64,000 nt of DNA, from the NCBI RefSeq assembly GCF_022340605.1, contig NZ_JAJDNQ010000018.1:19424-83423 (forward strand), read 5' to 3'. The translations under genes were made by a program, and so were the position numbers. Positions 32,374 through 42,928 of the stretch are shown one piece after another (the stretch's first letter is position 1; every line of letters begins with the position of its first letter). The notes under the pieces were generated by a model. That model saw nothing but the letters and a program-made list of their open reading frames with translations, made no database searches and was not told the DNA's origin. The DNA is from Thiohalocapsa sp. (GTDB lineage: Bacteria; Pseudomonadota; Gammaproteobacteria; Chromatiales; Chromatiaceae).

Positions 32374-32541
32374 ATGAGTTTCGACGCATTAACCATCAGC
32401 GGTGTCCTTGCAGCGCTCGTCAGCGCGGGCCTGATCGTAGGCATCGTCCGCAACAACGACCGGCTGCGCAACCAGGCAGAGTCTAGCGAGGCTAAGCGCT
32501 TTGCCGATCAGCCGTCCAACGGCGAGCACGTTGGCGGCTGA
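32374..32541 (+). CDS. Small single-pass membrane protein (55 residues)
   Basis: Starts at an ATG with a strong ribosome site (GGAGG, 8 bases upstream). It has one predicted membrane helix (about residues 8-25, ISGVLAALVSAGLIVGIV) followed by a charged C-terminal tail with NNDRLRNQAESSEAKRF. I do not recognise the family. The helix plus charged tail resembles small cytochrome oxidase CcoQ-like or other membrane accessory proteins, but no partner gene is near. The ribosome site and codon use support it being real. Confidence 0.55.
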   Translation: MSFDALTISGVLAALVSAGLIVGIVRNNDRLRNQAESSEAKRFADQPSNGEHVGG

Positions 32542-32743
32542 CGACGCAACCCTTTCTGAAACCCCGGGCCGACACTTGATCGCAGGCGCCGGCTGAGCGG
32601 CTTACCGGGGCGGCATTCGCTGCCCGGGCCCGCTCGCCGTCATGCCGCGCGCCGCGCCTGCTCGCGGCGGGTGTCGAGCAACGGCGCAGATTCATCCCGA
32701 GGCCGCACGCGGCCGCATGATTTCTGGGCAGCAAGCCAGTTGA
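32542..32743 (+). other. Untranslated stretch ending in a strong terminator
   Basis: About 200 GC-rich bases between the small membrane-protein gene and a T8 terminator. It could be a long 3' leader or a separate small RNA. No promoter was identified with confidence. Confidence 0.3.
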
Positions 32744-32782
32744 CCGCCCGGCAGCACACACCCTGCCGTGGCGGTTTTTTTT
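32744..32782 (+). terminator. Rho-independent terminator
   Basis: A stem CCGCC-CGGCAG / CTGCCG-T-GGCGG with an eight-base loop and one bulge, followed by eight T residues. It is the clearest intrinsic terminator on the plus strand in this window. Confidence 0.85.
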
Positions 32783-32929
32783 CGGCCGGATGGCCAAAGC
32801 AACTGACTTTGGGCGCCGACGGCGCACCACATGGCACGCTCGTTGGGCGTTTGCTTTGGATGATGGCGCCGCCGGGGCAGGCGGCGCACCGGCGGGCGAT
32901 CAGCCGCGGGCGGCTGGACCGTGCTCCAA

Positions 32930-33139
32930 TCAGCCGTGCCTTGGCGGAAGGGCGTCCGAGAGGATGTCGTAGACCGCCTCCAGGGTCTTGCGCACCTCGC
33001 GGGTGATGGCCATGGTATCGATGCCCAGCGTCTCGTCATCGCTGGCGAGATCCAGCCCGCCTTGCAGCGTGTCCGGTGCCAGGCCGAGGTGGCCCAGGTC
33101 GGTCTTGGTCAGCTCTTTCAGTTGAATGCCGCGAGTCAT
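32930..33139 (-). CDS. Small hypothetical protein (69 residues)
   Basis: Begins MTRGIQLKELTKTDLGHLGL with a ribosome site (CGGAGG) about ten bases upstream. The protein is acidic and helical with no membrane segment or cysteine motif. I do not recognise it. A longer frame from 33187 has no supporting ribosome site. It is transcribed away from the CBS-domain gene. Confidence 0.6.
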   Translation of the reverse strand: MTRGIQLKELTKTDLGHLGLAPDTLQGGLDLASDDETLGIDTMAITREVRKTLEAVYDILSDALPPRHG

Positions 33140-33538
33140 CGGTGGTTTGCCTCCGCCCCCGATTATTGGGAAAACCCGTACTACCACGCTTGCCGCATGC
33201 TAACCCAATTGGCCGCGAACTGTCTGCCGCTGTCGTACCCCCCGTCGGGGCATGTGCGACGCGCTTCGGGGCCGCGCCGGAGCAACAGTGTCGCGACAGT
33301 CGGTTGGACCCACACGGCGTTGACCGCCGGGGCGAGCTTGCCGCATCGCCGGTTCGTTGATCTGCGGCAAGGCGGGAGCGCTCCTGCAGGGCCGTGCGCT
33401 GCTGGGTCGACGGTTGACGTGGCGCCCCGTTTGACCCGCAGCACTTCTCAGCGCAGGCTCGCTATCGCATGCTTGCGCAATCGCAATGCCCGCAAGCGCA
33501 ATCGCGCGCCGCGGACACCACCAATGGGAGTCAGTGCA
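33140..33538. other. Divergent intergenic region, nothing recognised
   Basis: GC-rich sequence between a small minus-strand gene and the CBS-domain gene. It includes repeats of the type cgcaatcgcaatgc near 33475-33505. No convincing promoter or RNA gene is seen. Confidence 0.4.
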
Positions 33539-33934
33539 ATGCAAGTCCGCGACTACATGAGTGCCGCGCCTGTCACTATCGACGCCGGGGCCGATTACCA
33601 GCAGGCGTTCGCGATCATGGAAGAGAAGGGCCTCCACCACCTGCCGGTGCTCGACGGCGCCGGCAACTGTGCCGGCATCCTGGCGCGGCGGGACCTTCAG
33701 CTCGCCGCCCGCTATTTCCACGAGGCGCCGGTGGAGGTGGGCGACGTGATGCATACGCCGGTCACCACCATCCCCCCCGAGGCGGACCTCGGCGTCGCCG
33801 TCGAGCGGATGATGGCGGAGCGCATCGGCTGCCTGCCCGTCTCCGACGACGGCGGCGACCATCTTGTCGGCATCATCACCGAGACCGACCTGCTGCGGGC
33901 GCTGCGGGACCTGCTGGTGCAGCGCGGCGGCTGA
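33539..33934 (+). CDS. CBS-domain pair protein
   Basis: A 131-residue protein made of two CBS motifs (about 7-60 and 72-128). Such modules bind adenine nucleotides and usually sense energy state. The start codon follows a GGAG ribosome site. Typical signatures GLHHLPVLDGAG and RIGCLPVSDDGG are seen in each repeat. There is no catalytic domain, and the target is unknown. Confidence 0.9.
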   Translation: MQVRDYMSAAPVTIDAGADYQQAFAIMEEKGLHHLPVLDGAGNCAGILARRDLQLAARYFHEAPVEVGDVMHTPVTTIPPEADLGVAVERMMAERIGCLPVSDDGGDHLVGIITETDLLRALRDLLVQRGG

Positions 33935-33980
33935 CGGCGGCCCCGCGCGGCAGCGCGGTTCTCGCCGCGCGCCGTTCGCC

Positions 33981-34352
33981 TCAGGCCGTGATGCCCTTGG
34001 GGTTTGGCCCGTACTGGTTCGCGCCCGGCGTGCTGTCCTGGACGAAGAACACGAGCAGCACGAGGGCGCCGATCAACGGGATCGCGACGAGCAGGTACCA
34101 CCAGCCGGTGCGGCTGGTGTCGTGCAGGCGCCGCACCCCCACCGCAATGCCGGGCAACAGCACGCCGAGTGCGTACAGGCCGTAGAACAAGCCCACTCCG
34201 GCATCTTTCGAGTAGGTGCCGAGCGCCATGTCGACGAGCACAAGCACGATTCCGATCAAAGTGTTGAAGAGCGCGAAGTACCAGAACTCCGCGCGCTGGG
34301 CACGGCCGCTGAAGACCGCGTATTTCTTCAGGACGTCCAGATACCAGTTCAT
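33981..34352 (-). CDS. DUF805 membrane protein
   Basis: A 123-residue inner-membrane protein of the YhaH/DUF805 family with four predicted helices. The family signature GRAQRAEFWYFALFN at the N-terminus and GVRRLHDTSRTGWWYL in the middle are both clear. The function of the family is not established. It forms a single-gene unit. Confidence 0.92.
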   Translation of the reverse strand: MNWYLDVLKKYAVFSGRAQRAEFWYFALFNTLIGIVLVLVDMALGTYSKDAGVGLFYGLYALGVLLPGIAVGVRRLHDTSRTGWWYLLVAIPLIGALVLLVFFVQDSTPGANQYGPNPKGITA

Positions 34353-34579
34353 GGTGTGAGCCTCCCGGGTAACGCCCCCTTGGGTGGGGAATCGCGACGG
34401 CGGGGCCGACTGACCGCCGCGGTTGCCTTCTCTGCTTCTGCGTGCGCTTGCTCAAGCGAACAGGGCTGTCAGCGACACGGTGGCGCCATACCAGCTCGCG
34501 AGGCGGCCGCGGACGATGGCGAGATCTGGCTTTCGGTGTTGCGAGCAATACTTTCACGGTCTCCCGCGCAAGCGCCCGA

Positions 34580-35800
<1,221 letters not shown>

Positions 35801-35853
35801 GGATGACTCCTTAACGACGGACATCGGATGAGTATGCAGGATCGGGGAGCGAT

Positions 35854-35878
35854 GTGGGAGCCGCGTCCCCGCCGCGAC
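35854..35878 (+). repeat. REP family A copy upstream of argG
   Basis: A gtgggagccgcgtccccgcc unit continuing to gcgac, in direct orientation with the copy at 35941-35964, which touches the stop codon of the PduX-like gene. Confidence 0.8.
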
Positions 35879-35940
35879 GAGCCCGCGCGGCTGGCAAGTG
35901 CGGCGCGCCGGGTGCGGCAGCGCCAGGCGCACGAGCGGAT

Positions 35941-35964
35941 GTGGGAGCGGCGTCCCCGCCGCGG
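35941..35964 (+). repeat. REP family A copy at end of PduX-like gene
   Basis: The repeat ends two bases from the PduX-like stop codon. A hairpin this close to a stop codon could stabilise or end the transcript. Confidence 0.8.
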
Positions 35965-35965
35965 T

Positions 35966-36892
35966 TCAGGCCGCGGAAGCGGATATCGCCTCGCGCGGAT
36001 CAGCGAATCGCACGGGCAAGCGAAGCCCCGCGGGCGCGGTCGCGAGCGTGCGGGCACGGAACACCCGGCCCAGCGGGCTGACGGCGGCCTCTATGCGCTC
36101 GAGTCGCACATCCGGCGCCGCGCCCGGCAGCAGCAGGCCGGCGCAGGTGCCGCTGTGGGCGGCCAGGACGCCGAGCACATCCAGGCCCGGCGCCCGCTCC
36201 AGCAGATATTGGAGGAAGCCGTTCCCGGTACGCCCGACGTGCAGTTCCGTGGAGCGCTGGGCGCAGCGGGCGATGGCCGCGTCGTCCCGCGCCGCGAACG
36301 CGGCGAGCGTGCGCTGGTATAGCCGCTGGTACTCGGCGACCAGGCGCGGCGCGTAGTGGAGGTCGCGGTTGTAGGTCTCGGTGCAGACCGCGCCGCCGGC
36401 GTCCACGGCGATGATCCGGAAGTCCGGCACATAATCCAGCCTGGCGAGCAGCCGTCCGCGGCGATGGTTGTAGGCGACGCTCGTGGCGTAGTGCAGGGCG
36501 TCGTGGGGCTCGATGTCCGCAAACAGCCGCGAGACGACCTCCCGCCCCACGCTGACACCGAACAGATGCTCGCAGGCGCGCACCACCGCGAGCATGTCCG
36601 CGGTGCTGGAGCTGAGCCCCTTGCCCACCGGCATGTCGCGCTCGAGCTCGACGTGCAGTTCCACACCTTGGCCGAGCCCCAGCGCGCGCAGCATCGCCTC
36701 GCCCGCCCGCCGCGACTTGGTGAGCGGGGCCACTACGCGCGAGCGGCCGGCGACCTGCCCGCGGACCGCCCGGCATCGGCTCCAGAGATCCACCGGCAGG
36801 GTGATGAGAAAATCCTCGCCGTCGGCGCGCCGGCCCTGGACGACCTCGCCGAAGCTGGCAAAAGCGCTGCCGGCACCGGTCCGCCGCTGCAT
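35966..36892 (-). CDS. pduX: GHMP-family kinase, probable L-threonine kinase PduX
   Basis: GHMP kinases phosphorylate small metabolites. This one has the ATP loop PVGKGLSSSTADM, the N-terminal segment FGEVVQGRRADGEDFLITLP and IEPHDALHYA, all close to PduX. PduX makes L-threonine phosphate for the aminopropanol arm of cobalamin. A cobalamin link fits a phototroph that needs B12 for bacteriochlorophyll synthesis under some conditions. The start at 36892 gives the usual family length of about 308 residues. The frame is open to 37096 with no better ribosome site. Assignment to PduX rather than another GHMP kinase is likely but not certain. Confidence 0.75.
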   Translation of the reverse strand: MQRRTGAGSAFASFGEVVQGRRADGEDFLITLPVDLWSRCRAVRGQVAGRSRVVAPLTKSRRAGEAMLRALGLGQGVELHVELERDMPVGKGLSSSTADMLAVVRACEHLFGVSVGREVVSRLFADIEPHDALHYATSVAYNHRRGRLLARLDYVPDFRIIAVDAGGAVCTETYNRDLHYAPRLVAEYQRLYQRTLAAFAARDDAAIARCAQRSTELHVGRTGNGFLQYLLERAPGLDVLGVLAAHSGTCAGLLLPGAAPDVRLERIEAAVSPLGRVFRARTLATAPAGLRLPVRFADPREAISASAA

Positions 36893-37204
36893 CGCAGCCC
36901 GGGCCGGACCGACGGCGGCCCGCACCAGGCGCGGCGCATCGCCGACAACCGGTCGCGGCGCCTGCCCGGCGTCAAGCATGGCGATTTGCAGGGGCTGGAT
37001 GGCCCGTGCAGCTGGTCCGTGGACTTGCGGCGCAGCGCTCGCCGTGGGAATGGTCGTGATGCGCGGGGGCGCATCGGGAGATGGTTTGCGAAGCAAGTGC
37101 AGGTGATGTAGGCCAGGGCTTGGTCAAGTGCGGGCGTCTCGATTGGATGGTGCCGCAACGGTGGCTGTCCGCTGCGACGTTTCGTTCAGCGAGAACGGGC
37201 TAAC

Positions 37205-37235
37205 AAAAAGGCCCCACCAGTTGCCCGGTGGGGCC
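37205..37235 (-). terminator. Rho-independent terminator of tRNA-Glu
   Basis: On the minus strand GGCCCCACC pairs with GGTGGGGCC around a short loop and is followed by five T residues, 13 bases past the tRNA 3' end. Confidence 0.9.
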
Positions 37236-37247
37236 TCTTGTCGTGTG

Positions 37248-37322
37248 TGGCGCTCCCTAGGGGATTCGAACCCCTGTTACCGGCGTGAGAGGCCGACGTC
37301 CTAACCACTAGACGAAGGGAGC
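37248..37322 (-). tRNA. tRNA-Glu (anticodon CTC)
   Basis: A 75-base cloverleaf with acceptor GCTCCCT / AGGGAGC, anticodon loop CTCTCAC giving anticodon CTC, the T-arm GGGGTTCGAATCCCC, and an encoded CCA end. The D-arm TCGTCTAGTGGTTAGGA is typical of tRNA-Glu. CTC is the less common glutamate anticodon and suits the high-GC codon use here. Confidence 0.95.
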
Positions 37323-37352
37323 GGAAGCGGGTGCGGGAATCGCGTATTATAC

Positions 37353-38768
37353 GTGAAACTTTCGGCTGCTCAAGATCCCTTGTCTTCACCAGCAGAACCA
37401 GAACCGCTGATCGTCCCGCGCTCGGACCATAACGTCTCGCGCAGCAATATCAGTCAAAACGCGCTGAAGGTGCTCTATCGCCTGCGCGATGCCGGCCATG
37501 CGGCGTATCTCGTCGGCGGCGGCGTGCGCGACCTGTTGCTGGGCCACGAGCCCAAGGACTTCGACGTCGCCACCGATGCGACACCGGAGGAGGTGCGTCA
37601 GGTATTCCGCAACTGCCGGCTCATCGGCCGGCGTTTTCGGCTTGCGCACGTGTTCTTCGGCCCGGAGATCATCGAGGTGGCCACCTTCCGTGCCAGCGCC
37701 ATCCCAGCCGGACAGGACGGCACCGATGCGGATGCCGTGCGCACCGAGAACGGCATGATCCTGCGCGACAACGTCTACGGCAGCATCGCCGAAGATGCGC
37801 TGCGGCGGGACTTCACCGTCAACGCCCTGTACTACAACATCGCGGACTTCTCGCTGGTGGATTATGCCGGTGGCCTCGCGGACCTCCGGGAGGGGCGGCT
37901 CAGGCTGATCGGCGACGACGTGGAGGCGCGCTACCGCGAGGACCCGGTGCGCATGCTTCGCGCCGTGCGCTTTGCCTGCAAGCTCGGCTTCATGATCGAC
38001 CCGGCCTGCGAGGCGCCGTTGTCGGCGCTGGCAGCGCTGCTGGCGGAGGTCCCGGCGGCGCGGCTGTTCGAGGAAGTGCTGAAGCTCTTCCACGCGGGCT
38101 ATGGTCTGCATGCCTTCGAGAAGCTCCGGCGCTACGGGCTGTTCGGGCAGTTGTTCCCGGCCACCGACGCCTGCCTGGAGCGACAGGAGCAGGAGTTTCC
38201 GAGCGTCTTCGTCAGCCGCGGGCTCGACAACACCGACCGCCGCGTGCTCGACGGCAAGTCCGTGGTGCCGCCCTTCCTGTTTGCGGTGCTGCTCTGGGAG
38301 CCGGTGCGCTTGCGCTACCAGGAACTGCTCGACGGCGGCACGGCCTGGGCCGACGCCATGGCGCTGGCCTCCCACGAGGTGGCGTCCGAGCAGCAGCGCC
38401 AGGTGGCCATCCCCAAGCGCTTCGGCATGCCCATGCGCGAGATCTGGTCCCTTCAGCCCAGGCTCGAGCGCCGTCAGGGCCGCCGGCCCATCGCGCTGAT
38501 GGGGCATCCGCGCTTCCGCGCCGCCTACGACTTCCTGCTGCTGCGCGCCGAGGCCGGCGAGGTGGACCCGGAGCTGGCGGAATGGTGGACGAAATTCCAG
38601 GACGCCAACGCCGCCGACCGCGCCAAGATGACCGGCGCCGGCAAGAAGCGCCGCCCGCGGCGGCGGCGCAAGCCCAAGTCCGCGGGCGGCGGCGACTCTG
38701 GCGGCGACGGCGGGGCCGAGGGTGCGGCGGTCATGCATGGCCGCGCCGCGGGTGACGCCGATGACTGA
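37353..38768 (+). CDS. pcnB: Poly(A) polymerase I
   Basis: Adds 3' poly(A) tails that target RNA for decay. The 471-residue protein has the class II nucleotidyltransferase core with GGGVRDLLLGHEPKDFD (catalytic DxD at DFD), then DFTVNALYYN and the RNA-binding domain. The C-terminus is strongly basic (KKRRPRRRRKPK), which fits RNA binding. folK follows with an 8-bp overlap, the standard gammaproteobacterial pcnB-folK arrangement. Confidence 0.96.
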   Translation: MKLSAAQDPLSSPAEPEPLIVPRSDHNVSRSNISQNALKVLYRLRDAGHAAYLVGGGVRDLLLGHEPKDFDVATDATPEEVRQVFRNCRLIGRRFRLAHVFFGPEIIEVATFRASAIPAGQDGTDADAVRTENGMILRDNVYGSIAEDALRRDFTVNALYYNIADFSLVDYAGGLADLREGRLRLIGDDVEARYREDPVRMLRAVRFACKLGFMIDPACEAPLSALAALLAEVPAARLFEEVLKLFHAGYGLHAFEKLRRYGLFGQLFPATDACLERQEQEFPSVFVSRGLDNTDRRVLDGKSVVPPFLFAVLLWEPVRLRYQELLDGGTAWADAMALASHEVASEQQRQVAIPKRFGMPMREIWSLQPRLERRQGRRPIALMGHPRFRAAYDFLLLRAEAGEVDPELAEWWTKFQDANAADRAKMTGAGKKRRPRRRRKPKSAGGGDSGGDGGAEGAAVMHGRAAGDADD

Positions 38769-39363
38769 ATTGCTTCCGGCCGCCGAGACCGTCTACATCG
38801 GTCTCGGCGCCAATCTGGATGATCCGCGCGCGCACGTGGAGCGAGCCGCGGCGGACCTCGGCGGCCTGCCGGCGAGCCGGCTGGAGGGCCTGTCCTGGCT
38901 GTACCGCACCGCCCCCGTGGGGCCGGCCGATCAGCCTGACTACATCAACGCCGCCGCGCGGCTGCGCACCCGGCTCACGCCCTGGGCGCTGCTCGGGGCC
39001 TTGCAGCAGATCGAGCGCCGGCACGGGCGCGTGCGTGATGGCACCCGCTGGGGTCCGCGCACGCTGGACCTGGACATCCTGTTGTTCGGCATCCGCCGGC
39101 TGGCGCAACCTCGGCTGACGCTGCCGCACGCGGAGATACGCCGGCGTGCCTTCGTGCTGGTGCCGCTGGCGGATGTTGCGCCGGCTGCGCTGGACATCCC
39201 GGGGCAGGGCCGGCTCGATGTGCTGCTGGCGGCGATGCCCAAGAACGGTGTCGCGGCGCTGGCGCCCATTGCGCTCGCGCTCCCCGTCGGTACCCTGCCG
39301 GCGGAGCTCGATGCATCGGACACGAGCGTGGCTGACGAGCCGCCGCGGGCCGCCCTGTCCTGA
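38761..39363 (+). CDS. folK: HPPK, dihydropterin pyrophosphokinase
   Basis: Transfers pyrophosphate to 6-hydroxymethyl-7,8-dihydropterin in folate synthesis. The 200-residue protein has YIGLGANLDDP at the start and the family signature WGPRTLDLDILLFG with its metal-binding aspartates. The ATG overlaps the pcnB stop by 8 bp. The C-terminus is about 35 residues longer than in most relatives and low in complexity. Confidence 0.95.
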   Translation: MTELLPAAETVYIGLGANLDDPRAHVERAAADLGGLPASRLEGLSWLYRTAPVGPADQPDYINAAARLRTRLTPWALLGALQQIERRHGRVRDGTRWGPRTLDLDILLFGIRRLAQPRLTLPHAEIRRRAFVLVPLADVAPAALDIPGQGRLDVLLAAMPKNGVAALAPIALALPVGTLPAELDASDTSVADEPPRAALS

Positions 39364-39430
39364 GCCGGCGACGCGACCATCGAGCGCCAGCCGCGCCCCC
39401 ACCATACCAGTCAAGAGGCCCAGCCCACTG

Positions 39431-40234
39431 ATGAACGGCGAGCGGATCACCAGCGCCACCCTGGCGGCCATGGAGCGTCGTGGCGAGCGCATCGCGTGCC
39501 TCACCTGCTACGACGCCGCCTTCACGCGCCTGTTGGAGGCCGCCGGCGTCGACGTGTTGCTGGTTGGCGACTCCCTGGGCAATGTGCTGCAAGGGCAGCC
39601 GACGACGGTGCCTGTGAAGCTGGAGCACATGGTCTACCACAGCGCCTGCGTCAGCCGGGCCGCGGACCGCGCGCTGGTGATCGCCGACATGCCCTTCCTC
39701 AGCTACGCCACCGAGGAGCGAGCTCTGGCCGCCGCCGAGCGCCTGATGGGCGACGGTGGTGCCACCATGGTCAAGCTGGAGGGTGGCGCCGAGCTCGCCG
39801 ACACCGTGCGCCGGCTGACTCGTTTCGGCGCGCCGGTGTGTGGCCACCTCGGTTTGTTGCCGCAGTCCATCCACCAGCTCGGCGGCTACCGCTACCAGGG
39901 CAAGGACGACGCCGGCGCCGCGCGCATCCGCGCCGATGCGCTGGTGCTGCAAGACGCTGGTGCCTCCATGCTGGTGCTGGAATGTGTGCCGGCGGCTTTG
40001 GCCGAGGCGCTGTCCAAGGAGCTCGCCATCCCCGTCATCGGTATCGGTGCCGGCAACGGCTGCGACGGCCAGGTGCTGGTGCTGCACGACATGCTGGGCC
40101 TGTTGCCGGGCCGCTCGCCCAGCTTCAGCCGGGACTTCGCCGCCTCCACCGGCAGCGTCGCGGAGGCGCTGTCCGCGTACGTGGAGGAGGTCAAGGCCGG
40201 CACATTCCCCGGCCCCGGCGAGACACTGTTCTGA
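39431..40234 (+). CDS. panB: 3-methyl-2-oxobutanoate hydroxymethyltransferase
   Basis: First committed step of pantothenate synthesis, using methylene-tetrahydrofolate. The 267-residue protein has [17 protein letters not shown], the metal-binding VGDSLG, and GHLGLLPQS. It starts the panB-panC-panD group, and its folate cofactor need fits the folK gene just upstream. Confidence 0.97.
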   Translation: MNGERITSATLAAMERRGERIACLTCYDAAFTRLLEAAGVDVLLVGDSLGNVLQGQPTTVPVKLEHMVYHSACVSRAADRALVIADMPFLSYATEERALAAAERLMGDGGATMVKLEGGAELADTVRRLTRFGAPVCGHLGLLPQSIHQLGGYRYQGKDDAGAARIRADALVLQDAGASMLVLECVPAALAEALSKELAIPVIGIGAGNGCDGQVLVLHDMLGLLPGRSPSFSRDFAASTGSVAEALSAYVEEVKAGTFPGPGETLF

Positions 40235-40251
40235 CGGAATGCCCACCACTC

Positions 40252-41115
40252 ATGCTGACCCTGTACGACATCCCGGCGCTGCGCACTCGACTCGCGGACT
40301 GGCGCGCCGCGCGCCTTCGCATCGCTCTGGTGCCTACCATGGGCAACCTGCATGCCGGCCACATCGCGCTGGTGGAGGCGGCGCTGGTGCGCGCGGACCG
40401 GGTGGTGACCACGGTGTTCGTCAACCCGTTGCAGTTCGGCGCCGGCGAGGACCTCGACGCCTACCCGCGCACCCTGGCGCAGGACGCCGAGCGGCTCGCG
40501 GCGGCCGGCAACCATCTGTTGTTCGCGCCCAGCGACGCGACCATGTACCCGCGGGGGCGCGACGGCCACACCGTTGTCGACGTGCCGGGGCTGTCCGCGG
40601 AGCTCTGTGGTGCCAGCCGGCCCGGGCACTTCCGCGGTGTCACCACCGTGGTCGCCAAGCTGTTCAACATGGTGCAGCCGGACGTGGCGGTGTTCGGGCA
40701 AAAGGACTACCAGCAGCTCATGCTGATCCGACGCATGGCGGCGGACCTGGACATGCCCATCGAGATCGATGGTATGCCCACGGTGCGGGAGGCCGACGGG
40801 CTCGCCATGAGCTCGCGCAACGGCTACCTGACCGCGGCTGAGCGCGCCCGTGCGCCGGAGCTCTACCGCACCCTGCAACGGCTGGCGGCGGCGGTGACCG
40901 CGGGTGTCGAGCCGGCGGCGGCCGAGCGGGATGCGATGCGGGCGTTGGCCGACGCCAGCTTCACGCCAGACTACGTGAGTGTCCGCCGCCAGGCGGATCT
41001 CGCGCTGCCCGGCCACGCCGACCGGGCGCTGGTGGTGCTCGCCGCGGCCCGCCTCGGGCGGGCACGGCTCATCGACAACCTGGAGTTCGAGCGGGGCGCC
41101 ACGGCTACCGGCTGA
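40252..41115 (+). CDS. panC: Pantothenate synthetase
   Basis: Condenses pantoate and beta-alanine with ATP. The 287-residue protein has the nucleotide-binding [10 protein letters not shown] and the KMSKS-like region ([10 protein letters not shown]). It lies 17 bp after panB, so the two are co-transcribed. Confidence 0.97.
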   Translation: MLTLYDIPALRTRLADWRAARLRIALVPTMGNLHAGHIALVEAALVRADRVVTTVFVNPLQFGAGEDLDAYPRTLAQDAERLAAAGNHLLFAPSDATMYPRGRDGHTVVDVPGLSAELCGASRPGHFRGVTTVVAKLFNMVQPDVAVFGQKDYQQLMLIRRMAADLDMPIEIDGMPTVREADGLAMSSRNGYLTAAERARAPELYRTLQRLAAAVTAGVEPAAAERDAMRALADASFTPDYVSVRRQADLALPGHADRALVVLAAARLGRARLIDNLEFERGATATG

Positions 41116-41386
41116 GCTCGGGCGCCAGTCAACGGCCCTAAGGATTTCGCTTGCGGCTCCGATGCGTGCGTTGCGACAATAGGCGCATATTGCACCGCAG
41201 CAAAATGGCTGCACCCAGATGGGAGCGAACTGGGAACGACCAGGGAACGACCTGGGACTGACCAGGGTCCGAAGCGGCCCGTGCAGACCGCGCCGGAGCG
41301 CGCTTCGGGACCATCGGCGACCGACGAGACATCATTTTCAGGCCCGCGGATGCGTATCCGGCGGTCCCGAGGAGGAACACACGGCT

Positions 41387-41767
41387 ATGCAACTCACCTT
41401 GCTGAAATGCAAGCTGCACCGCGCCTGCGTTACCCACGCGGAGCTCGACTACGAGGGCTCCTGCGCCATCGACGAAGACCTGATGCGCCGCGCCGGCATC
41501 CGCGAGTACGAGCAGCTGCACATCTACAACGTCACCAACGGCGAGCGCTTCAGCACCTACGCCATCCGCGCCGAGGCGGGCTCCAGGATCATCTCCATCA
41601 ACGGCGCCGCCGCCCACAAGGCCAGTCCCGCCGACCGGGTCATCATCTGCTGCTACGCGGCCATGACCGAGCAGGAAGCGGCCGTCTTCAAGCCGACCCT
41701 GATCTACTGCAACGAGCGCAACGAGATCACCGGTGTTGGCAACGCCATTCCCGCGCAAGCGGCCTGA
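41387..41767 (+). CDS. panD: Aspartate 1-decarboxylase precursor
   Basis: Makes beta-alanine for PanC. The 126-residue proenzyme has the self-cleavage site Gly24-Ser25 (YEGSCAID) that yields the pyruvoyl cofactor. A very good ribosome site (GAGGAGG) precedes it. A 270-bp gap after panC contains short ggaacgaccaggg-like repeats near 41229-41265, so panD may also have its own promoter. Confidence 0.96.
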   Translation: MQLTLLKCKLHRACVTHAELDYEGSCAIDEDLMRRAGIREYEQLHIYNVTNGERFSTYAIRAEAGSRIISINGAAAHKASPADRVIICCYAAMTEQEAAVFKPTLIYCNERNEITGVGNAIPAQAA

Positions 41768-41813
41768 GAGGATGTGAAGAAAGCACGCAAGGGATTCGTG
41801 GCGGGAGGCTGTC

Positions 41814-41842
41814 GTAGGTCGGGCCGACGAAGGAGGCCCGAC
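41814..41842. repeat. Family C copy (GTAGGTCGGG type)
   Basis: An imperfect palindrome gtaggtcggg / ggcccgac at the start of a 625-bp gene-free region that holds five repeats. Confidence 0.65.
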
Positions 41843-41968
41843 AAGCAGGCGGTTATGGCGGAGCGCCAACCCGGTGTGGGGCCGAAGCCGAGGAATTTGG
41901 CCGAAGTCTGCACTCGTGGTCGTGGTCGTAATCGGATACTCGACGACAACGACAACGAGAGGATGGTG

Positions 41969-42003
41969 GGTCGGGTTAGCGATAGCGTAACCCGACCATC
42001 AAC
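41969..42003 (-). repeat. GGTCGGGTTA palindrome (family C)
   Basis: The reverse complement of 18909-18943 with about one base changed, including the flanking atcaac. A more diverged copy is at 42022-42048. Confidence 0.85.
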
Positions 42004-42078
42004 AGCGCACCGGCGTCCGTCGTCGGGTTACGCTGCGCTAATCCGACCTCCCGTAACGGCTGCTCCAGGCGGATTGGC

Positions 42079-42200
42079 GTGGGAGCGCCACTGCCTCTTG
42101 TGGCGCGACGACGGCTGGGCGGTTGCCTGCCGTCTGGTAGTTACTCGGGCATGGTGCGCTGCCTTGCCGCCGGTCGCGGCACCAAGAGTGCCGCTCCCAC
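42079..42200 (-). repeat. REPIN of family A, second copy
   Basis: Inverted REP pair whose reverse complement aligns with 11123-11245, including the spacer (gctgccttgccg against gctgccttaccg). A shorter inverted pair of the same family is at 42240-42304. Confidence 0.8.
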
Positions 42201-42239
42201 AAGAGCCACTACACCGTATGCCTGCATAATCTCTGTTGT

Positions 42240-42304
42240 GTGGGAGCGGCGTCCGCGCCGCGATCCGGCGCATGCGGACATCGCGGCGGGGACGCCGCTC
42301 CCAC
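42240..42304. repeat. Short REPIN of family A
   Basis: Two REP arms (gtgggagcggcgtccgcgcc and its inverted form) about 18 bp apart. The arms could fold into one long hairpin. It ends 90 bp before the stop of the NifX-like gene. Confidence 0.8.
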
Positions 42305-42393
42305 GACATTTGCCGGGCCTTCCAGGCGGGTGCGCTACGCGAGGCCGAATGATGCCCGGACACAGCACCTGAGATTCGATTCAGGTATCCGTG

Positions 42394-42765
42394 TCAGCCG
42401 TGGCCGTGTGCCACGCTCTCGGCACAGGGCGCGGCGCCCTGCAAGGTGCCGGTCAGATAGGCCTGCAGGGCGTCGCCGACGGTGCCGTTCGCGCCTGTGG
42501 CCGTTTGCACGCCGGCGTTGCGGAAGAAGCCGATGGCACGGCCGCCCATGCCGCCGCTGATCATGACTTCGGCCCCCTGCGCATGGATGAAAGCCGGGAT
42601 CTGGCCCGGCTCGTGGGACTCGGCAAAGGGGTTGGCTAAGACGTCGGCGGCACGCACCGCGCCCTCGTGCAACTCCACCAGTACGAAATAGGGTGCGTGT
42701 CCGAAATGTTGTGCGACGGGGCTCGCGAGCCCCTGATCGGTCTCGGCCGTAATTGCTATCTTCAT
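42394..42765 (-). CDS. NifX/NifB C-terminal family FeMo cluster-binding protein
   Basis: A 123-residue protein of the dinitrogenase cofactor family. The N-terminus MKIAITAETDQGLASPVAQ and the segment HFGHAPYFVLVE are diagnostic, with GGMGGRAIGFF later. Relatives bind Fe-S or Mo-Fe clusters during cofactor assembly. The C-terminus ends HGHG. It lies downstream of a DUF5320-like gene, a pair seen in many anaerobes outside nif operons, so its cluster may serve another purpose. Confidence 0.85.
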   Translation of the reverse strand: MKIAITAETDQGLASPVAQHFGHAPYFVLVELHEGAVRAADVLANPFAESHEPGQIPAFIHAQGAEVMISGGMGGRAIGFFRNAGVQTATGANGTVGDALQAYLTGTLQGAAPCAESVAHGHG

Positions 42766-42928
42766 CGATCGGTGACTCCGGGGTGTTGGATTCGAAAGAG
42801 CAGGCAGGCGCCGGCGTCCGCCGGAGGTCATGCCTGACCGTGTGCCGAAGTCCCGCCCGGGGGTCGGCTCGTGATCGCGCCGGGGCCGCGACGCGGGCCC
42901 CGGCCATGCCACGCCGGGAGCGTGGACT

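Noticed and set aside
34540..34556. Short match gttgcgagcaatactt with 18974-18989
   Set aside because: About 16 bp are shared between two gene-free regions. It is too short and isolated to define a repeat family from this window alone.
41774..42229. A 151-residue frame after panD
   Set aside because: It runs through five repeat copies and has no domain, no ribosome site and strong Arg bias.
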